Part shown: positions 26,154-34,447 of the stretch, piece by piece | How the letters are laid out: each line of letters begins with the position of its first letter | How positions within the stretch are numbered: the first letter of the stretch is position 1 | NCBI GenBank assembly: GCA_022801715.1 | Contig: JAAWSV010000001.1 | Span: 45,980 to 109,979, forward strand | Length of the DNA stretch: 64,000 nt | Direction of reading: 5' to 3' | DNA from: Oscillospiraceae bacterium | GTDB taxonomy: Bacteria > Bacillota > Clostridia > Oscillospirales > Oscillospiraceae | Made by a program: the position numbers and the translations under genes | The notes under the pieces: model-generated | Databases searched by the model: none | Seen by the model: the letters and a program-made list of their open reading frames with translations, nothing else | What the model was told of the DNA's origin: nothing

Positions 26154-27227
26154 TCACCGCCGATAGTCCGCCGCCAGTGGGGGGAGCACCTGCGGGTTTT
26201 GCAGCACCCAGGCCACCGCGTAGGCGCACAGCGTCGCCGACAGCGTCCCATCGTCACAGCCGTCCCGGAGCAGGGCGGCGATGCGCTCCGCCTCCGCCAA
26301 ATCCGCCTCCGACAGCGGCTTACCGAGGCGCAGATACGCCGGGAACACCTTCAACATGCTCCGATAGTCCCCGTCCCAGTTGGCGCCGCCGTTGCGGGTA
26401 ATCTCGTCGTCCACACGCCCCGCGATGCGGATAGCTTCCCCCTGCGCGGTCTGAGCCCGGCCGCTGGGCGGGATCAGATAGTCCCACAGCTTCTTAAACT
26501 GGGCCTGAAACCCGGTTTCCGTGATGACAATGGGGGAGACCCCGTCGTGAAACGGGACCTCCGGCGCCCGCTCCACGCCGAACAGCGTCTCCAAGCCCGC
26601 CAGACCCTCCTCTTGGGTCCGCAGGTACGCCGGGTCCGTGATCCCCCGCTTGTTCCGCTGAAACTGTTCCCCTATGTGAGCCGCAGACTGCCGTGCCCGT
26701 TCCGTCATCTGTGCCCCGTGGTCCAGCAGGATGGTGCAGACCTCCAGCATCAGCGGGAAGGGCAGGCGTTTCTGCTCCAGCGCCATCTCCAAGGGCGTGC
26801 AGCGGTTGTCGAAAAGTTCTGTGGCCCGGACGTCCACCTCCGCCCCGGCGTCGATCAAAGCCCGCATGGCCTCGATCCGCCCGTAGGTGGCGGCCAAGTG
26901 GAGGGGAGTGACGCCGCTGTTCTTCTTTCTCGCGCGGACATCCGCCCCCAACTCGATCAGCAGCGGCACATCGCCGTTATAGAAGGAGGCGTGGTTGAAA
27001 ATAGGGGTGGTGCCGTAGCAGTCCCGGAAGTTCACGTCGGCCCCCTGCTCCTTGGCCCAGAGGGCGAACACCCTTGGCAGGGGCGTCAGGGAGAAGATGT
27101 TGGAGCCGTACCTGCCGGTGACGGCGTTGGGCTCACACCGGCTGAACGCCTCCTTCAGCGCCTCCATGTCCCCGCTCTGTAAAAGCTCCTGAATCTCCTT
27201 GGGCAGTGTCTTGCGTTTCTTAGCCAT
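26154..27227 (-). CDS. ankyrin repeat protein
   Basis: Soluble protein of 357 aa. At least three ankyrin-type repeats lie at about residues 45-150, recognisable as YGTTPIFNHASFYNGDVPLL, GVTPLHLAATYGRIEAMRAL and CTPLEMALEQ, each followed by an ELGADV or DAGAEV turn. The C-terminal 200 residues are helical and match nothing I recognise. ATG at 27227 follows AAGGAGGG; the open frame continues far upstream antisense to the MoxR gene, but that extension has no start signals and is not coding. It is divergent from the moxR-VWA pair with its own promoter. A protein-protein interaction role is likely; the partner is unknown. Confidence 0.85.
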   Translation of the reverse strand: MAKKRKTLPKEIQELLQSGDMEALKEAFSRCEPNAVTGRYGSNIFSLTPLPRVFALWAKEQGADVNFRDCYGTTPIFNHASFYNGDVPLLIELGADVRARKKNSGVTPLHLAATYGRIEAMRALIDAGAEVDVRATELFDNRCTPLEMALEQKRLPFPLMLEVCTILLDHGAQMTERARQSAAHIGEQFQRNKRGITDPAYLRTQEEGLAGLETLFGVERAPEVPFHDGVSPIVITETGFQAQFKKLWDYLIPPSGRAQTAQGEAIRIAGRVDDEITRNGGANWDGDYRSMLKVFPAYLRLGKPLSEADLAEAERIAALLRDGCDDGTLSATLCAYAVAWVLQNPQVLPPLAADYRR

Positions 27228-27266
27228 AGCTCCCTCCTTGTGCCCGTTTTCCTGAATACTTCCCTT

Positions 27267-27295
27267 ATCATAGCACAGCCCCGGTCCCGCTTCAA
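27267..27295 (-). promoter_or_regulatory. promoter of the ankyrin gene
   Basis: Minus-strand TTGAAG (27295-27290), 17-bp spacer, TATGAT (27272-27267), 40 bp before the ATG. Confidence 0.65.
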
Positions 27296-27322
27296 CCTGT
27301 TTTCGCTTCCGGCGGCTCACCC

Positions 27323-27351
27323 TTGCGTTTGCCGGCTTCTTGTGATAGAAT
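27323..27351 (+). promoter_or_regulatory. promoter of the moxR-VWA operon
   Basis: TTGCGT (27323-27328), 17-bp spacer, TAGAAT (27346-27351), 38 bp before the ATG. Confidence 0.65.
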
Positions 27352-27389
27352 CGACCTCGAATCACACCAACAAAAAGGAGTCCTCCCCT

Positions 27390-28232
27390 ATGATCACGAA
27401 AGAAGAACTCTCCCAGCGGCTGAAAAGCCAGCACTATATCTTCGAGGATGAGCTGCTTACCGTCCTCTATGTGGCCCTGCTTCTGGGCCGCCCTCTGTTG
27501 ATCGAGGGTGCCGCCGGCGTGGGCAAGACCGAGGTGGCCAAGGTTCTGGCGAAGGCCCTGAACCGGGAGCTGATCCGCCTTCAGTGCTACGAGGGCTTGG
27601 ACGAGAGCAAGGCCCTCTACGAGTGGAACTACCAGAAGCAGCTTCTGGCCATCCAGATGGAGAAGCAGGAGCAAAACCTCTCCGAGCTCTTCTCCGAGGA
27701 GTACCTCTTGGAGCGCCCCCTCCTCCGCTCCATCCGGGCGAAGGAGCCGGTGGTGCTCCTCATCGACGAGATTGACAAGTCCGACGAGGAGTTCGAGGCC
27801 TTCCTCTTGGAGCTCCTGTCGGAGATGCAGGTCTCCATCCCGGAGCTTGGCACTGTTCAGGCCGCCAGCCAGCCCTTTGTGGTCCTCACCAGCAACAACA
27901 CCCGCCCCCTCTCCGAGGCCCTGCGCCGCCGCTGTGCCTATCTCTACATCCCCTACCCCACCTTGGAGAAGGAGATGGATATCCTCCGGGCCAAGCGGCC
28001 CAACTTGGAGGACCGGCTGCGCCTCAGTGTGGCGGAGGCGGTGCAGAAGCTGCGCAGTCAGGAGCAGCTGATCAAAAAGCCCTCCATCGCCGAAACCCTG
28101 GACTGGGCTGCCGCCCTGGAGGCCTTGGGGGCCAAGGAGCTGGACCAAGGGACCATGGATACCACCATGGGCTTCGTATTGAAAAACGAGCAGGATATCC
28201 GGGAGGTCCGGGACAATGACCTCCTACACTGA
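27390..28232 (+). CDS. MoxR-family AAA+ ATPase
   Basis: AAA+ chaperone ATPase of 280 aa that typically remodels or helps insert cofactors into partner proteins together with a VWA protein. Walker A is GAAGVGKTEVAK (about residue 44), Walker B is VVLLIDEIDK (about 126), sensor 1 is VLTSNNTRPL, and an arginine finger candidate lies in ALRRRCAYLYI. The start at 27390 follows AAAAAGGAG; the 50 codons upstream in the same frame have no ribosome site and cross the promoter. It overlaps the VWA gene by 17 bp. The pair resembles the CoxD/CoxE arrangement. Confidence 0.92.
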   Translation: MITKEELSQRLKSQHYIFEDELLTVLYVALLLGRPLLIEGAAGVGKTEVAKVLAKALNRELIRLQCYEGLDESKALYEWNYQKQLLAIQMEKQEQNLSELFSEEYLLERPLLRSIRAKEPVVLLIDEIDKSDEEFEAFLLELLSEMQVSIPELGTVQAASQPFVVLTSNNTRPLSEALRRRCAYLYIPYPTLEKEMDILRAKRPNLEDRLRLSVAEAVQKLRSQEQLIKKPSIAETLDWAAALEALGAKELDQGTMDTTMGFVLKNEQDIREVRDNDLLH

Positions 28233-29460
28233 GAGCCTTGTGACCTTCCTCCGGGCCCTGCGGGGGGAGGGGCTGAGCATCGGCGTCAGCGAGGTCCGGG
28301 ACGCCCTGACGGTGATGGAGACACTGGGCTTTGACGACCGGGATACCCTGCAAATCGGTCTCCGCTCCCTCTTGGCCAAGAATTTGGACCAGCAGCAGGC
28401 TTTCTCCGCCCAGTTTGACCGCCACTTCGTCTCCTTGGCCGAGGCCCGGCGGCGGGAGATCGAGGCGTGGAACTTAGAGCAGCTTCGCCAGCAGCAGCTG
28501 AAGGAGGCGGAGCGGGACCTGCGCTACGACAACCGGCCCATCCCCATCCGGGAGGACCTGAAGGATGTCTACATCCAGATGTCCGAGGCGGACAAGGACA
28601 AGATCCGCCGTTATATCGACACCTTCTCCGAGAACACCAAGCGGATGCCCGCCCTCTACCGCAGTTATATCCACCACATGATCGAGCAGCAGCTTTTGAT
28701 GGAGGACGCGGCCCTGGGGGTCCAGAACGACGCCGACGACCTCCTCCACCGGGACATCTCCCGGTTTGAGGAGCGGGATATCCCCCGGGCCATCGACCTC
28801 ATCGCCCAGCTCACCCGGAAGCTGAACCGGCAGCTGAATCGCCGGCGCAAGCAGCGGTCCGCCCACGGGACACTGGACTTCAAGCGCACCATTGGAGACG
28901 GCCTGCGCACCGGCGGGGCGCTGGTTCACCTGCGCTTTCGCCGCCGCCCGCCCCAGCGCCGCCGCTTGGTGCTGCTGTGCGACGTGTCCGGCTCCATGCT
29001 CCAGTTCTCCGAGTTCGCCCTGCGCTTTATCTACGCCCTCCAGCGCTCCGCCGCCGACTGCACCACCTTCCTGTTCTCCGAGGGTCTGGCGGTGATGAGC
29101 CCCCACCAGATGGCGGACGTGGACCGCTTCCGCCGCCATGTGAAGCAGAGCGGCCTCCTGGGCCGGGGCACGGACCTGTCCGAGGCCCTGCGCGCCCTCA
29201 TGGCCCGCCGTCCCCCGGTTTTAAACAGTAACACCCTGCTTCTGATCGTCAGCGACGGCAAGAGTGTGGACCCGCCCACCGCTGCGGCGATGCTCGCCCG
29301 GACCCGCCGCCTCACAGGCCAGATCCTGTGGCTGAACCCCATTGCTGAGGGCCAGTGGGACCTGAGCCCCTGCATTACCGCCCTCCGGGAGAACTGCACC
29401 ATGCTCTGCTGCAGCACCCTGGAGCAGCTGGCCGACGCCTGCGGCAAGGCATTTTTGTAA
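28216..29460 (+). CDS. CoxE-like VWA domain protein
   Basis: Soluble 414-aa partner of the MoxR ATPase. The first 230 residues are helical and highly charged; the C-terminal VWA domain (about 245-414) has a metal-ion-dependent adhesion site DVSGSML and the later MIDAS positions GRGTDLSEAL and IVSDGKS. The arrangement matches the CoxE-like family, whose founding members act in maturing the Mo-Cu site of carbon monoxide dehydrogenase. No such target enzyme is encoded here, so the client is unknown. Its ATG lies within the last 17 bp of the MoxR gene, which implies coupled translation. Confidence 0.9.
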   Translation: MTSYTESLVTFLRALRGEGLSIGVSEVRDALTVMETLGFDDRDTLQIGLRSLLAKNLDQQQAFSAQFDRHFVSLAEARRREIEAWNLEQLRQQQLKEAERDLRYDNRPIPIREDLKDVYIQMSEADKDKIRRYIDTFSENTKRMPALYRSYIHHMIEQQLLMEDAALGVQNDADDLLHRDISRFEERDIPRAIDLIAQLTRKLNRQLNRRRKQRSAHGTLDFKRTIGDGLRTGGALVHLRFRRRPPQRRRLVLLCDVSGSMLQFSEFALRFIYALQRSAADCTTFLFSEGLAVMSPHQMADVDRFRRHVKQSGLLGRGTDLSEALRALMARRPPVLNSNTLLLIVSDGKSVDPPTAAAMLARTRRLTGQILWLNPIAEGQWDLSPCITALRENCTMLCCSTLEQLADACGKAFL

Positions 29461-29478
29461 CGGACCCCTCCCGCGCAT

Positions 29479-29526
29479 AAAGACCGCTCGTTTTGCCGAT
29501 ACTATCGGCAAAGAGCGGTCTTTTTC
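29479..29526 (+). terminator. terminator of the moxR-VWA operon
   Basis: AAAGACCGCTC (29479-29489) pairs with GAGCGGTCTTT (29513-29523), with an inner TTTGCCGAT/ATCGGCAAA stem; TTTTT lies at the end. Confidence 0.85.
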
Positions 29527-29559
29527 CCGCCGGCCGGCGGGGGACCAGAGGGAGGTACT

Positions 29560-30273
29560 ATGAGCGACGAGACCAAGCCCAAAACCACCACCAGCGAGAA
29601 CGAGACCCCGGAGGAGAAGCCCATGAGCCAGCAGCTCATCGACTTTGGCTCAGCGGTGAGCCGCACGGACCGGGGCACTGTCTACACCCTGACCATCATC
29701 GGCCAGATCGAGGGCCACATGGCCCTGCCGGAGACCACCAAAACCACCAAGTACGAGCACGTCCTGCCCCTGCTGGCCAACTTGGAGCAAAACCGTGAGA
29801 TTGACGGCATTCTGCTTCTCTTGAACACCGTAGGCGGCGACATCGAGGCGGGCCTTGCCATCGCGGAGCTTATCGCCGGGATGCAGAAGCCCACGGTGTC
29901 CCTGGTCCTTGGCGGCGGCCACTCCATCGGCGTACCCTTGGCGGTGGCCCCCAAGGTGAGCATGATCGTGCCCTCGGCCTCCATGGTGGTCCACCCGGTG
30001 CGCACCACCGGCACCGTGATCGCCGCCCCCCAGACCTTCCGCTACTTTGAGAAGGTCCAGGAGGGCATCGTGGGCTTCGTCACCAAGCATAGTGGTATCA
30101 CCGCCGAGGACTTCCAGCGCCTGATGCTGCGCACCGACGAGATGGCCGCCGACGTGGGCAGCGTCCTCTACGGCGAGAAGGCGGTGGAGCTGGGACTCAT
30201 CGACCAAGTGGGTACCCTCTCTGACGCGCTGGAGTGCCTGTACAAGCAAATCGAGGAGAGAGACAGAGGATAG
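29560..30273 (+). CDS. ClpP-like serine protease (TepA/YmfB type)
   Basis: A 237-aa protein of the ClpP/crotonase-fold S14 family, closest in pattern to the TepA/YmfB branch found in spore formers. A 25-residue polar N-terminus precedes the domain. The strand GILLLLNTVGGDIEAGLAIA gives the oxyanion-region glycines, the candidate nucleophile is the Ser in GGGHSIGVPLA, and the candidate His lies in MVVHPVR. Beta strands and the C-terminal LGLIDQVGTLSDAL motif follow the fold. It is monocistronic, with GGAGGGAGG 4 nt before the ATG. In B. subtilis the homologue lies next to ftsK/spoIIIE; that context is missing here. Substrate unknown. Confidence 0.85.
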   Translation: MSDETKPKTTTSENETPEEKPMSQQLIDFGSAVSRTDRGTVYTLTIIGQIEGHMALPETTKTTKYEHVLPLLANLEQNREIDGILLLLNTVGGDIEAGLAIAELIAGMQKPTVSLVLGGGHSIGVPLAVAPKVSMIVPSASMVVHPVRTTGTVIAAPQTFRYFEKVQEGIVGFVTKHSGITAEDFQRLMLRTDEMAADVGSVLYGEKAVELGLIDQVGTLSDALECLYKQIEERDRG

Positions 30274-30285
30274 GAGATATTTTTT

Positions 30286-30316
30286 GGCGGAGTGCGGTGT
30301 TTGGCCGCACTCCGCC
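30286..30316. terminator. convergent hairpin between the ClpP-like and lipoprotein genes
   Basis: GGCGGAGTGCGG (30286-30297) pairs with CCGCACTCCGCC (30305-30316): a perfect 12-bp stem. T-runs are poorly placed for either direction, so termination strength is uncertain. Confidence 0.6.
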
Positions 30317-30320
30317 GGCT

Positions 30321-30854
30321 TTAGGGGGTTCCGCGGAGGAAACGGAACTCGTCTCCCATGTGCTCATAGGTGTCCTCCCACAGCAGGGCACCGTCCTTGT
30401 CCAAATAGAGAAGGCCGGTTTCCTCCTCCAAAACGGCGGAGACTGTCACGGTGCCGTCCTCGGCGGTACAGTCGGTATAGTGGCTGCCGAAATAGTCGAT
30501 GCCCTGCCAGAGCTCGTCGTAGCTGCCGGTGAACTCCCAGCGGTCGCAGACGCCGCCGCCCCGGTTCCAGAGGATCTGGATGGTATAGCCTGTGTCGAGA
30601 GTGCCGGTGATCTCCACTTGGCACCCGCCGCCCTCCTCGTCCACCCAAACGCCGGCGTAGTCGTCGGTTTCCGCCTCCTCCGCCAAGGCCTCGTCCTGAG
30701 ATAGGGGTGCGGCAGGTTCGGTTTTCCCCACCTGTTGGGCGGGGGAGAGGAGTGGATCATCCTCCTGCGCCGCTCCGGGGGACGCCGAAGGACTGCCGCA
30801 GCCGGTCAGCAGGAGGCAGAGGGTAAAAATTCCCAGCAGCATGTTCCGTTTCAT
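30321..30854 (-). CDS. small lipoprotein, unknown function
   Basis: Unrecognised 177-aa lipoprotein. The signal peptide ends in the lipobox LLLTGC (Cys19), followed by an Ala/Pro/Glu/Asp linker (about 20-65) and a compact beta-rich domain starting YAGVWVDEEGGGCQVEI, a pattern seen in small lipocalin-like or META-like extracytoplasmic domains. The two Cys residues at about 78 and 102 could form a disulphide. No operon partner: the MATE gene upstream on the same strand ends 107 bp away. Function cannot be inferred. Confidence 0.78.
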   Translation of the reverse strand: MKRNMLLGIFTLCLLLTGCGSPSASPGAAQEDDPLLSPAQQVGKTEPAAPLSQDEALAEEAETDDYAGVWVDEEGGGCQVEITGTLDTGYTIQILWNRGGGVCDRWEFTGSYDELWQGIDYFGSHYTDCTAEDGTVTVSAVLEEETGLLYLDKDGALLWEDTYEHMGDEFRFLRGTP

Positions 30855-30961
30855 AAAGACAACTCCTTACATAATCAGTTTTGGGCTCCGCCGCGCCGCG
30901 GAGGCCCTCACCTATCCAGTAACGAGCCGAGGCAAAAGGTTCTTGCTGACAGGAAATGATT

Positions 30962-32344
30962 TTATCCGGCGGCAGTACCGGGTTCCCCCTGCACTCCCTG
31001 CATCCCCTGCTCCGCCATACACAGGCGCACCTGCCAGCGGTAGACGGCAAAGGCCACCACGGCGGTGACGGCCTCCGTGACCCAGAAGGCGTGCCACACC
31101 CCCGCAGCCCCCAGAGAGCGGCTGAGGAGATAGGCCGCCGGCAGGATCACCAGCGCGTACCGGCACAGGGAGATCAGCAGCGACGGCAACCCCCGGCCCA
31201 GCCCCTCCAGCGCCCCGCAGGAGGTGACGGACACCGAGGAGAGCAGGAAGCCGGCGCAGATGATCCGCAGGGCCGCGCCCCCGGCGGCCACCGTCTCGTC
31301 GCTGGAGGAGAACAGCCCCATCAGCTGCTCCGGGATCAAAAGACAGATCACCGTCCCCACAGCCATAATGGCCCCGCTCATCCATAAAGCCGTCCGGTAG
31401 ATCTCCCGCACCCGGCCAAACTCCCCGGCACCCCGGTTGTAGCCGATAATGGGCCGCATCCCCTGCACGATGCCGTTGGCGGTGAGATAGAGGAAGGTCT
31501 GGAGCTTGTAGTAGGCCCCCAGCACCAGCACATAGCCCTGCCCGAAGGCCCCCAGAATGGCGTTCAGCGCGGAGATCAGCAGGGAGGGGAGGGCCAGATT
31601 CAGCGTGGCGGGGATGCCCACGGCGTAGAGCCGCCCCACATCCGACCGCTCCGATAGATACTTTGGCCCCACCTCCACGCTCATAGGCACGCGGCGGCAG
31701 ATCAGCAGATAGGCGATCACCGGCAGCGTCTGCCCGATCACCGTAGCCGCCGCGGCCCCCTCGATACCCATCGCCGGACAGGGTCCCCAGCCGAAGATCA
31801 TCACCGGGTCCAGAAGGATATTGGTGACACAGCCCAAGAGCATACAGAGCATGGTGGCCTTCATCCGGCCCATAGCCTGAAAGATCTTCTCATAGGCCAT
31901 GGCGGCGGACATCACCGGGGCGAAGAGAAACACGATCCGGGCATAGCGCAGAGCCAGCGCCTGCACAGACTCCCCCGGGGTGAACATCCCCAAAAAGGAG
32001 GGCATCAGCACAAGGCACAGCGCCGCCATGAGGACGCCGTGGAGGAGGGACAGCGCCACACCCCAGCTGGCCGCCGCGCTGCCCCGCCGGACATCCCCCT
32101 CCCCCAGACGGCGGGAGACCACCGCGTTAAGGCCGATGCCAAAGCCGATGGCCACGGCGTTGATCAAATTCTGTACGGGAAATACAAGGGACAGCGCCGT
32201 CATGGCGTCGTCGCTGATCTCCGCCACATAGTAGGCGTCCACGATGTTGTAGAGGGAGTTGACCAGCATGGAGATAGCCATAGGCAGCGCCATGGACAGC
32301 AGCAGGGGAAACACCGGCCGCTCCTTCATAAAAGTATCGTTCAT
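30962..32344 (-). CDS. MATE family multidrug/cation antiporter
   Basis: Multidrug and toxin extrusion transporter, 460 aa with about 12 membrane helices in two six-helix halves. The N-terminal half has the family start FPLLLSMALPMAISMLVNSL and the conserved YNIVDAYYVAEISDDAMTAL; the second half repeats the pattern with PATLNLALPSLLISALNAIL. The ATG at 32344 is preceded by AAGGAGG. An in-frame extension to 32461 runs through the leader terminator and is rejected. The 130-nt leader contains an intrinsic terminator, so expression is probably controlled by attenuation. Substrates are unknown; drugs or toxic metabolites are typical. Confidence 0.93.
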   Translation of the reverse strand: MNDTFMKERPVFPLLLSMALPMAISMLVNSLYNIVDAYYVAEISDDAMTALSLVFPVQNLINAVAIGFGIGLNAVVSRRLGEGDVRRGSAAASWGVALSLLHGVLMAALCLVLMPSFLGMFTPGESVQALALRYARIVFLFAPVMSAAMAYEKIFQAMGRMKATMLCMLLGCVTNILLDPVMIFGWGPCPAMGIEGAAAATVIGQTLPVIAYLLICRRVPMSVEVGPKYLSERSDVGRLYAVGIPATLNLALPSLLISALNAILGAFGQGYVLVLGAYYKLQTFLYLTANGIVQGMRPIIGYNRGAGEFGRVREIYRTALWMSGAIMAVGTVICLLIPEQLMGLFSSSDETVAAGGAALRIICAGFLLSSVSVTSCGALEGLGRGLPSLLISLCRYALVILPAAYLLSRSLGAAGVWHAFWVTEAVTAVVAFAVYRWQVRLCMAEQGMQGVQGEPGTAAG

Positions 32345-32393
32345 AGAAACCTCCTTCGTACAATCTGCGGGACCTCCGGCCGGCTTTTCGCAC

Positions 32394-32434
32394 AAAAAAA
32401 GCCACACGGCGGCGCAAAAGCGCAGTCGTGTGGC
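32394..32434 (-). promoter_or_regulatory. intrinsic terminator inside the MATE leader (attenuator candidate)
   Basis: On the minus strand GCCACACG (32434-32427) pairs with CGTGTGGC (32408-32401) around an inner GCGC-TTTT-GCGC hairpin, followed directly by seven T (32400-32394). It lies about 40 nt after the predicted transcription start and about 50 nt before the MATE start codon. Confidence 0.8.
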
Positions 32435-32481
32435 GAAAATAGCAGAGCCAGAAAAATCCACAACAAAGTTTTACTGCCCTT

Positions 32482-32510
32482 AGTATAGCATCCCGCCGCC
32501 TCCCTGTCAA
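32482..32510 (-). promoter_or_regulatory. strong sigma-A promoter of the MATE gene
   Basis: Minus-strand TTGACA (32510-32505), 17-bp spacer, TATACT (32487-32482). Predicted start near 32475. Confidence 0.85.
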
Positions 32511-32567
32511 GAGAGCGAAACGCATCGGGAGCGACAAAATGTGCTGTCCCTCGTCAACCGTCTCACT

Positions 32568-32609
32568 GAAAACAAGGCCCCGCACACCCTCTCAGGCATA
32601 CGGGGCCTT
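32568..32609 (-). terminator. terminator of the small membrane protein gene
   Basis: AAGGCCCCG (32574-32582) pairs with CGGGGCCTT (32601-32609), followed on the minus strand by GTTTTC. Confidence 0.75.
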
Positions 32610-32621
32610 ACTGTTCACTTC

Positions 32622-33002
32622 TCACGGCCCCTGTACGCCGGGGATAGCGGTGCCGGTGATGCCGGCGTAGTCGTAAATCACCACGCCGTCCTTAATATAC
32701 AGGCCGGGGCCAATATAGCTGGCCCGCCCCTCCACCTGGGTCTGCACCGGTGCGCTGACACCGGGCTCTGCTGCGCCGCCGCCAAGCACGTTGGCCTGCA
32801 TGTAACGAAACCCGATAAAGAGGACCAGAGCGATCTCCAACAGGGACAGCAGGACGATCAGGAGCTTCAAGATGGCGACCAGAATCCCGCCGCGCACCTT
32901 AGGCGCCTTCTGTACAGCGGCCTCCGCGGCCCCATCCTGCGCACCTTTTTTGCGCTTTTTCGGCGCTTTTTCCTTCTTTTCCTTTTTCTCCTTCTTCGCC
33001 AC
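32622..33002 (-). CDS. small membrane protein, unknown function
   Basis: Unrecognised 126-aa protein. A Lys-rich cytoplasmic N-terminus (residues 1-35, repeats of KKEK) leads into one membrane helix at about 40-65 (ILVAILKLLIVLLSLLEIAL) and a short extracytoplasmic domain of 60 residues (SYIGPGLYIKDGVVIYDYAG). The GTG at 33002 is 8 nt after AGAAGG; another GTG three codons upstream sits on top of that site. It has its own promoter and terminator. Nothing in its surroundings suggests a function. Confidence 0.7.
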   Translation of the reverse strand: MAKKEKKEKKEKAPKKRKKGAQDGAAEAAVQKAPKVRGGILVAILKLLIVLLSLLEIALVLFIGFRYMQANVLGGGAAEPGVSAPVQTQVEGRASYIGPGLYIKDGVVIYDYAGITGTAIPGVQGP

Positions 33003-33064
33003 CCAAATCACCTTCTACCTGTTAATGTTAAGGCGGCTCCTGCCGCCTCTTTCCACACGATACC

Positions 33065-33093
33065 ATGATAGTGCATTTCGGGCCATCCGTCAA
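33065..33093 (-). promoter_or_regulatory. promoter of the small membrane protein gene
   Basis: Minus-strand TTGACG (33093-33088), 17-bp spacer, TATCAT (33070-33065), 63 bp before the start codon. Confidence 0.7.
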
Positions 33094-33187
33094 TACAGAA
33101 TTGATATTTTCTCCAACTGTTTTCCCTGGGGCCAGCCCTTGGCCGCCCCCGCCTCCGCCGCTCCGACAGGCGGAGAGACGCGCGGCG

Positions 33188-33228
33188 GCAAAAGCGCGGC
33201 ATGCCCTCCCCGGGAGGATGCCGCGCTT
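33188..33228 (-). terminator. terminator of the transglycosylase-like gene
   Basis: AAGCGCGGCAT (33192-33202) pairs with ATGCCGCGCTT (33218-33228), with an inner CCTCCC/GGGAGG stem; TTTT follows on the minus strand. Confidence 0.75.
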
Positions 33229-33233
33229 CCCTC

Positions 33234-34109
33234 TTATCCATTCTCGTACTGCTGAAAGGCGGCGTAATACCCGCAAACCACCTCCCGGTACCGCCGGGAG
33301 AGTTCGCCGGTGCCGTTGTAGGCCTGCATGATGTCCGCCGCCGACGGTTCGCCTTCACTCCCCGCCGTCTGTAGGATGCTGCGCTTGTGGGAGAGCACCA
33401 AGGCCACCATATGGATATTGTAGATATCGTCACGGCGAAGCCGGCTCCAAACAGCCCGGATATCGTGCCAATCTCCGCTGTCATAGAGGGCCTGCCCTGT
33501 CTGCCAGTTGATGGCCTGAATGGCGGTGTCGGCAAAGATCTGCCCCAGACCGGTGGAGGAATCCAGCCGGTACACCAAGGGCGGCAGAGGCGGCAGGGTG
33601 GAGAGCGGCCCCTGCCGGGCGGATGTCCCATAGTCTTCCCGTCTCTGTAGATATGTATGGGTGGCCTCCACAAAATAGTCCACCTCGTCCAGCAGGTTCA
33701 AAAACCGGATCTCCTGAAAGAGCACCGCTTGGACCATGGTCTTCTCCACATCGTACCGCGCCGCCGCCTCGGTGATCACATCGTCGTAGGAGAGTACCAG
33801 CTCCAGCGCCTGCGCATTGCTGTAGTAGGGGGCGGTGCCCAGCAGCTGGAGGGGCGTGGCGTAGCGGTCTACGCTGTCCTCCAGCGCCCTGAGCAGCCGC
33901 TCCTGGTCCTGCTCCCCTTGGCGGGAGGGGGCTTCCCCCGGCAGGGCGACGGCCCGCAGCAAAAGAACGCCCTCCGCCGAAGCGCCCTGCCCCTCCTCCG
34001 CCGGAGGAGAGGGAGCCGCCAAGGCCGCTCCCCGCAGCGAGAGGGCCAGCCACAGAAGGAGAACCATTGTCACAAGCCCGCGGACAGAGCCGCCCCGGGG
34101 AGCTGCCAT
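33234..34109 (-). CDS. exported lytic-transglycosylase-like protein
   Basis: Secreted or anchored 291-aa protein. A signal peptide (VTMVLLLWLALSLRGAALA, residues about 12-31) is followed by a variable linker and a lysozyme-fold domain. Family-like elements are the glutamate in AVLFQEIRFLNL as candidate catalytic residue, STGLGQIFADTAIQAIN as the glycine-rich substrate loop, and MQAYNGTGELSRRYREVV near the end. These resemble SLT domains, but conservation is partial and the activity is inferred. The ATG at 34109 follows AGGTGG; a GTG three codons upstream is possible. No operon partner. A role in peptidoglycan turnover is the simplest reading. Confidence 0.72.
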   Translation of the reverse strand: MAAPRGGSVRGLVTMVLLLWLALSLRGAALAAPSPPAEEGQGASAEGVLLLRAVALPGEAPSRQGEQDQERLLRALEDSVDRYATPLQLLGTAPYYSNAQALELVLSYDDVITEAAARYDVEKTMVQAVLFQEIRFLNLLDEVDYFVEATHTYLQRREDYGTSARQGPLSTLPPLPPLVYRLDSSTGLGQIFADTAIQAINWQTGQALYDSGDWHDIRAVWSRLRRDDIYNIHMVALVLSHKRSILQTAGSEGEPSAADIMQAYNGTGELSRRYREVVCGYYAAFQQYENG

Positions 34110-34447
34110 GAAAACCACCTGCTCTCAAATTTGGTCAAGTGCCCCCATGGTACCGCCCCCTCCCCACAGGATTCCCGCGGTTCTGCATCAATCTGGCAAC
34201 GACCCAAAAGGAGTGATTATACCATCATCTGACATTTTTATCCCATATATAGACTATTTCGCCAAAGCAGATATACATCAGCAAAGTTTTTTCATAGAAC
34301 TACATAGAATTTTCTATCGTTTTTCCGCGAAAAGTCCGCTACAATAACCTCGATGACCGGGAGGAATGCTCTCCCGGCAGGATCGACGGAGGCGCTGGAG
34401 CGGATGACTCCGGCCTCTCCCCGGAAATTTGATAGGAGGAAAACAGA
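34110..34447. promoter_or_regulatory. mglB upstream region
   Basis: A 338-bp divergent gap. TACAAT at 34340-34345 is a good -10 element for mglB, without a clear -35 (TCGTTT at 17 bp). Downstream of it CCGGGAG (34357-34363) pairs with CTCCCGG (34371-34377) in the leader. On the minus strand TATAAT near 34219 could serve the transglycosylase-like gene. No gene is present. Confidence 0.5.

Noticed and set aside
26154..28148. A 664-codon minus-strand frame reaching through the MoxR gene
   Set aside because: Only the 357 codons from the ATG at 27227 look like protein (ankyrin repeats, AAGGAGGG site). The rest is antisense to the MoxR gene and crosses two promoters.
32345..32461. In-frame N-terminal extension of the MATE protein
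   Set aside because: It runs through a T7 intrinsic terminator and has no ribosome site; the ATG at 32344 has AAGGAGG.
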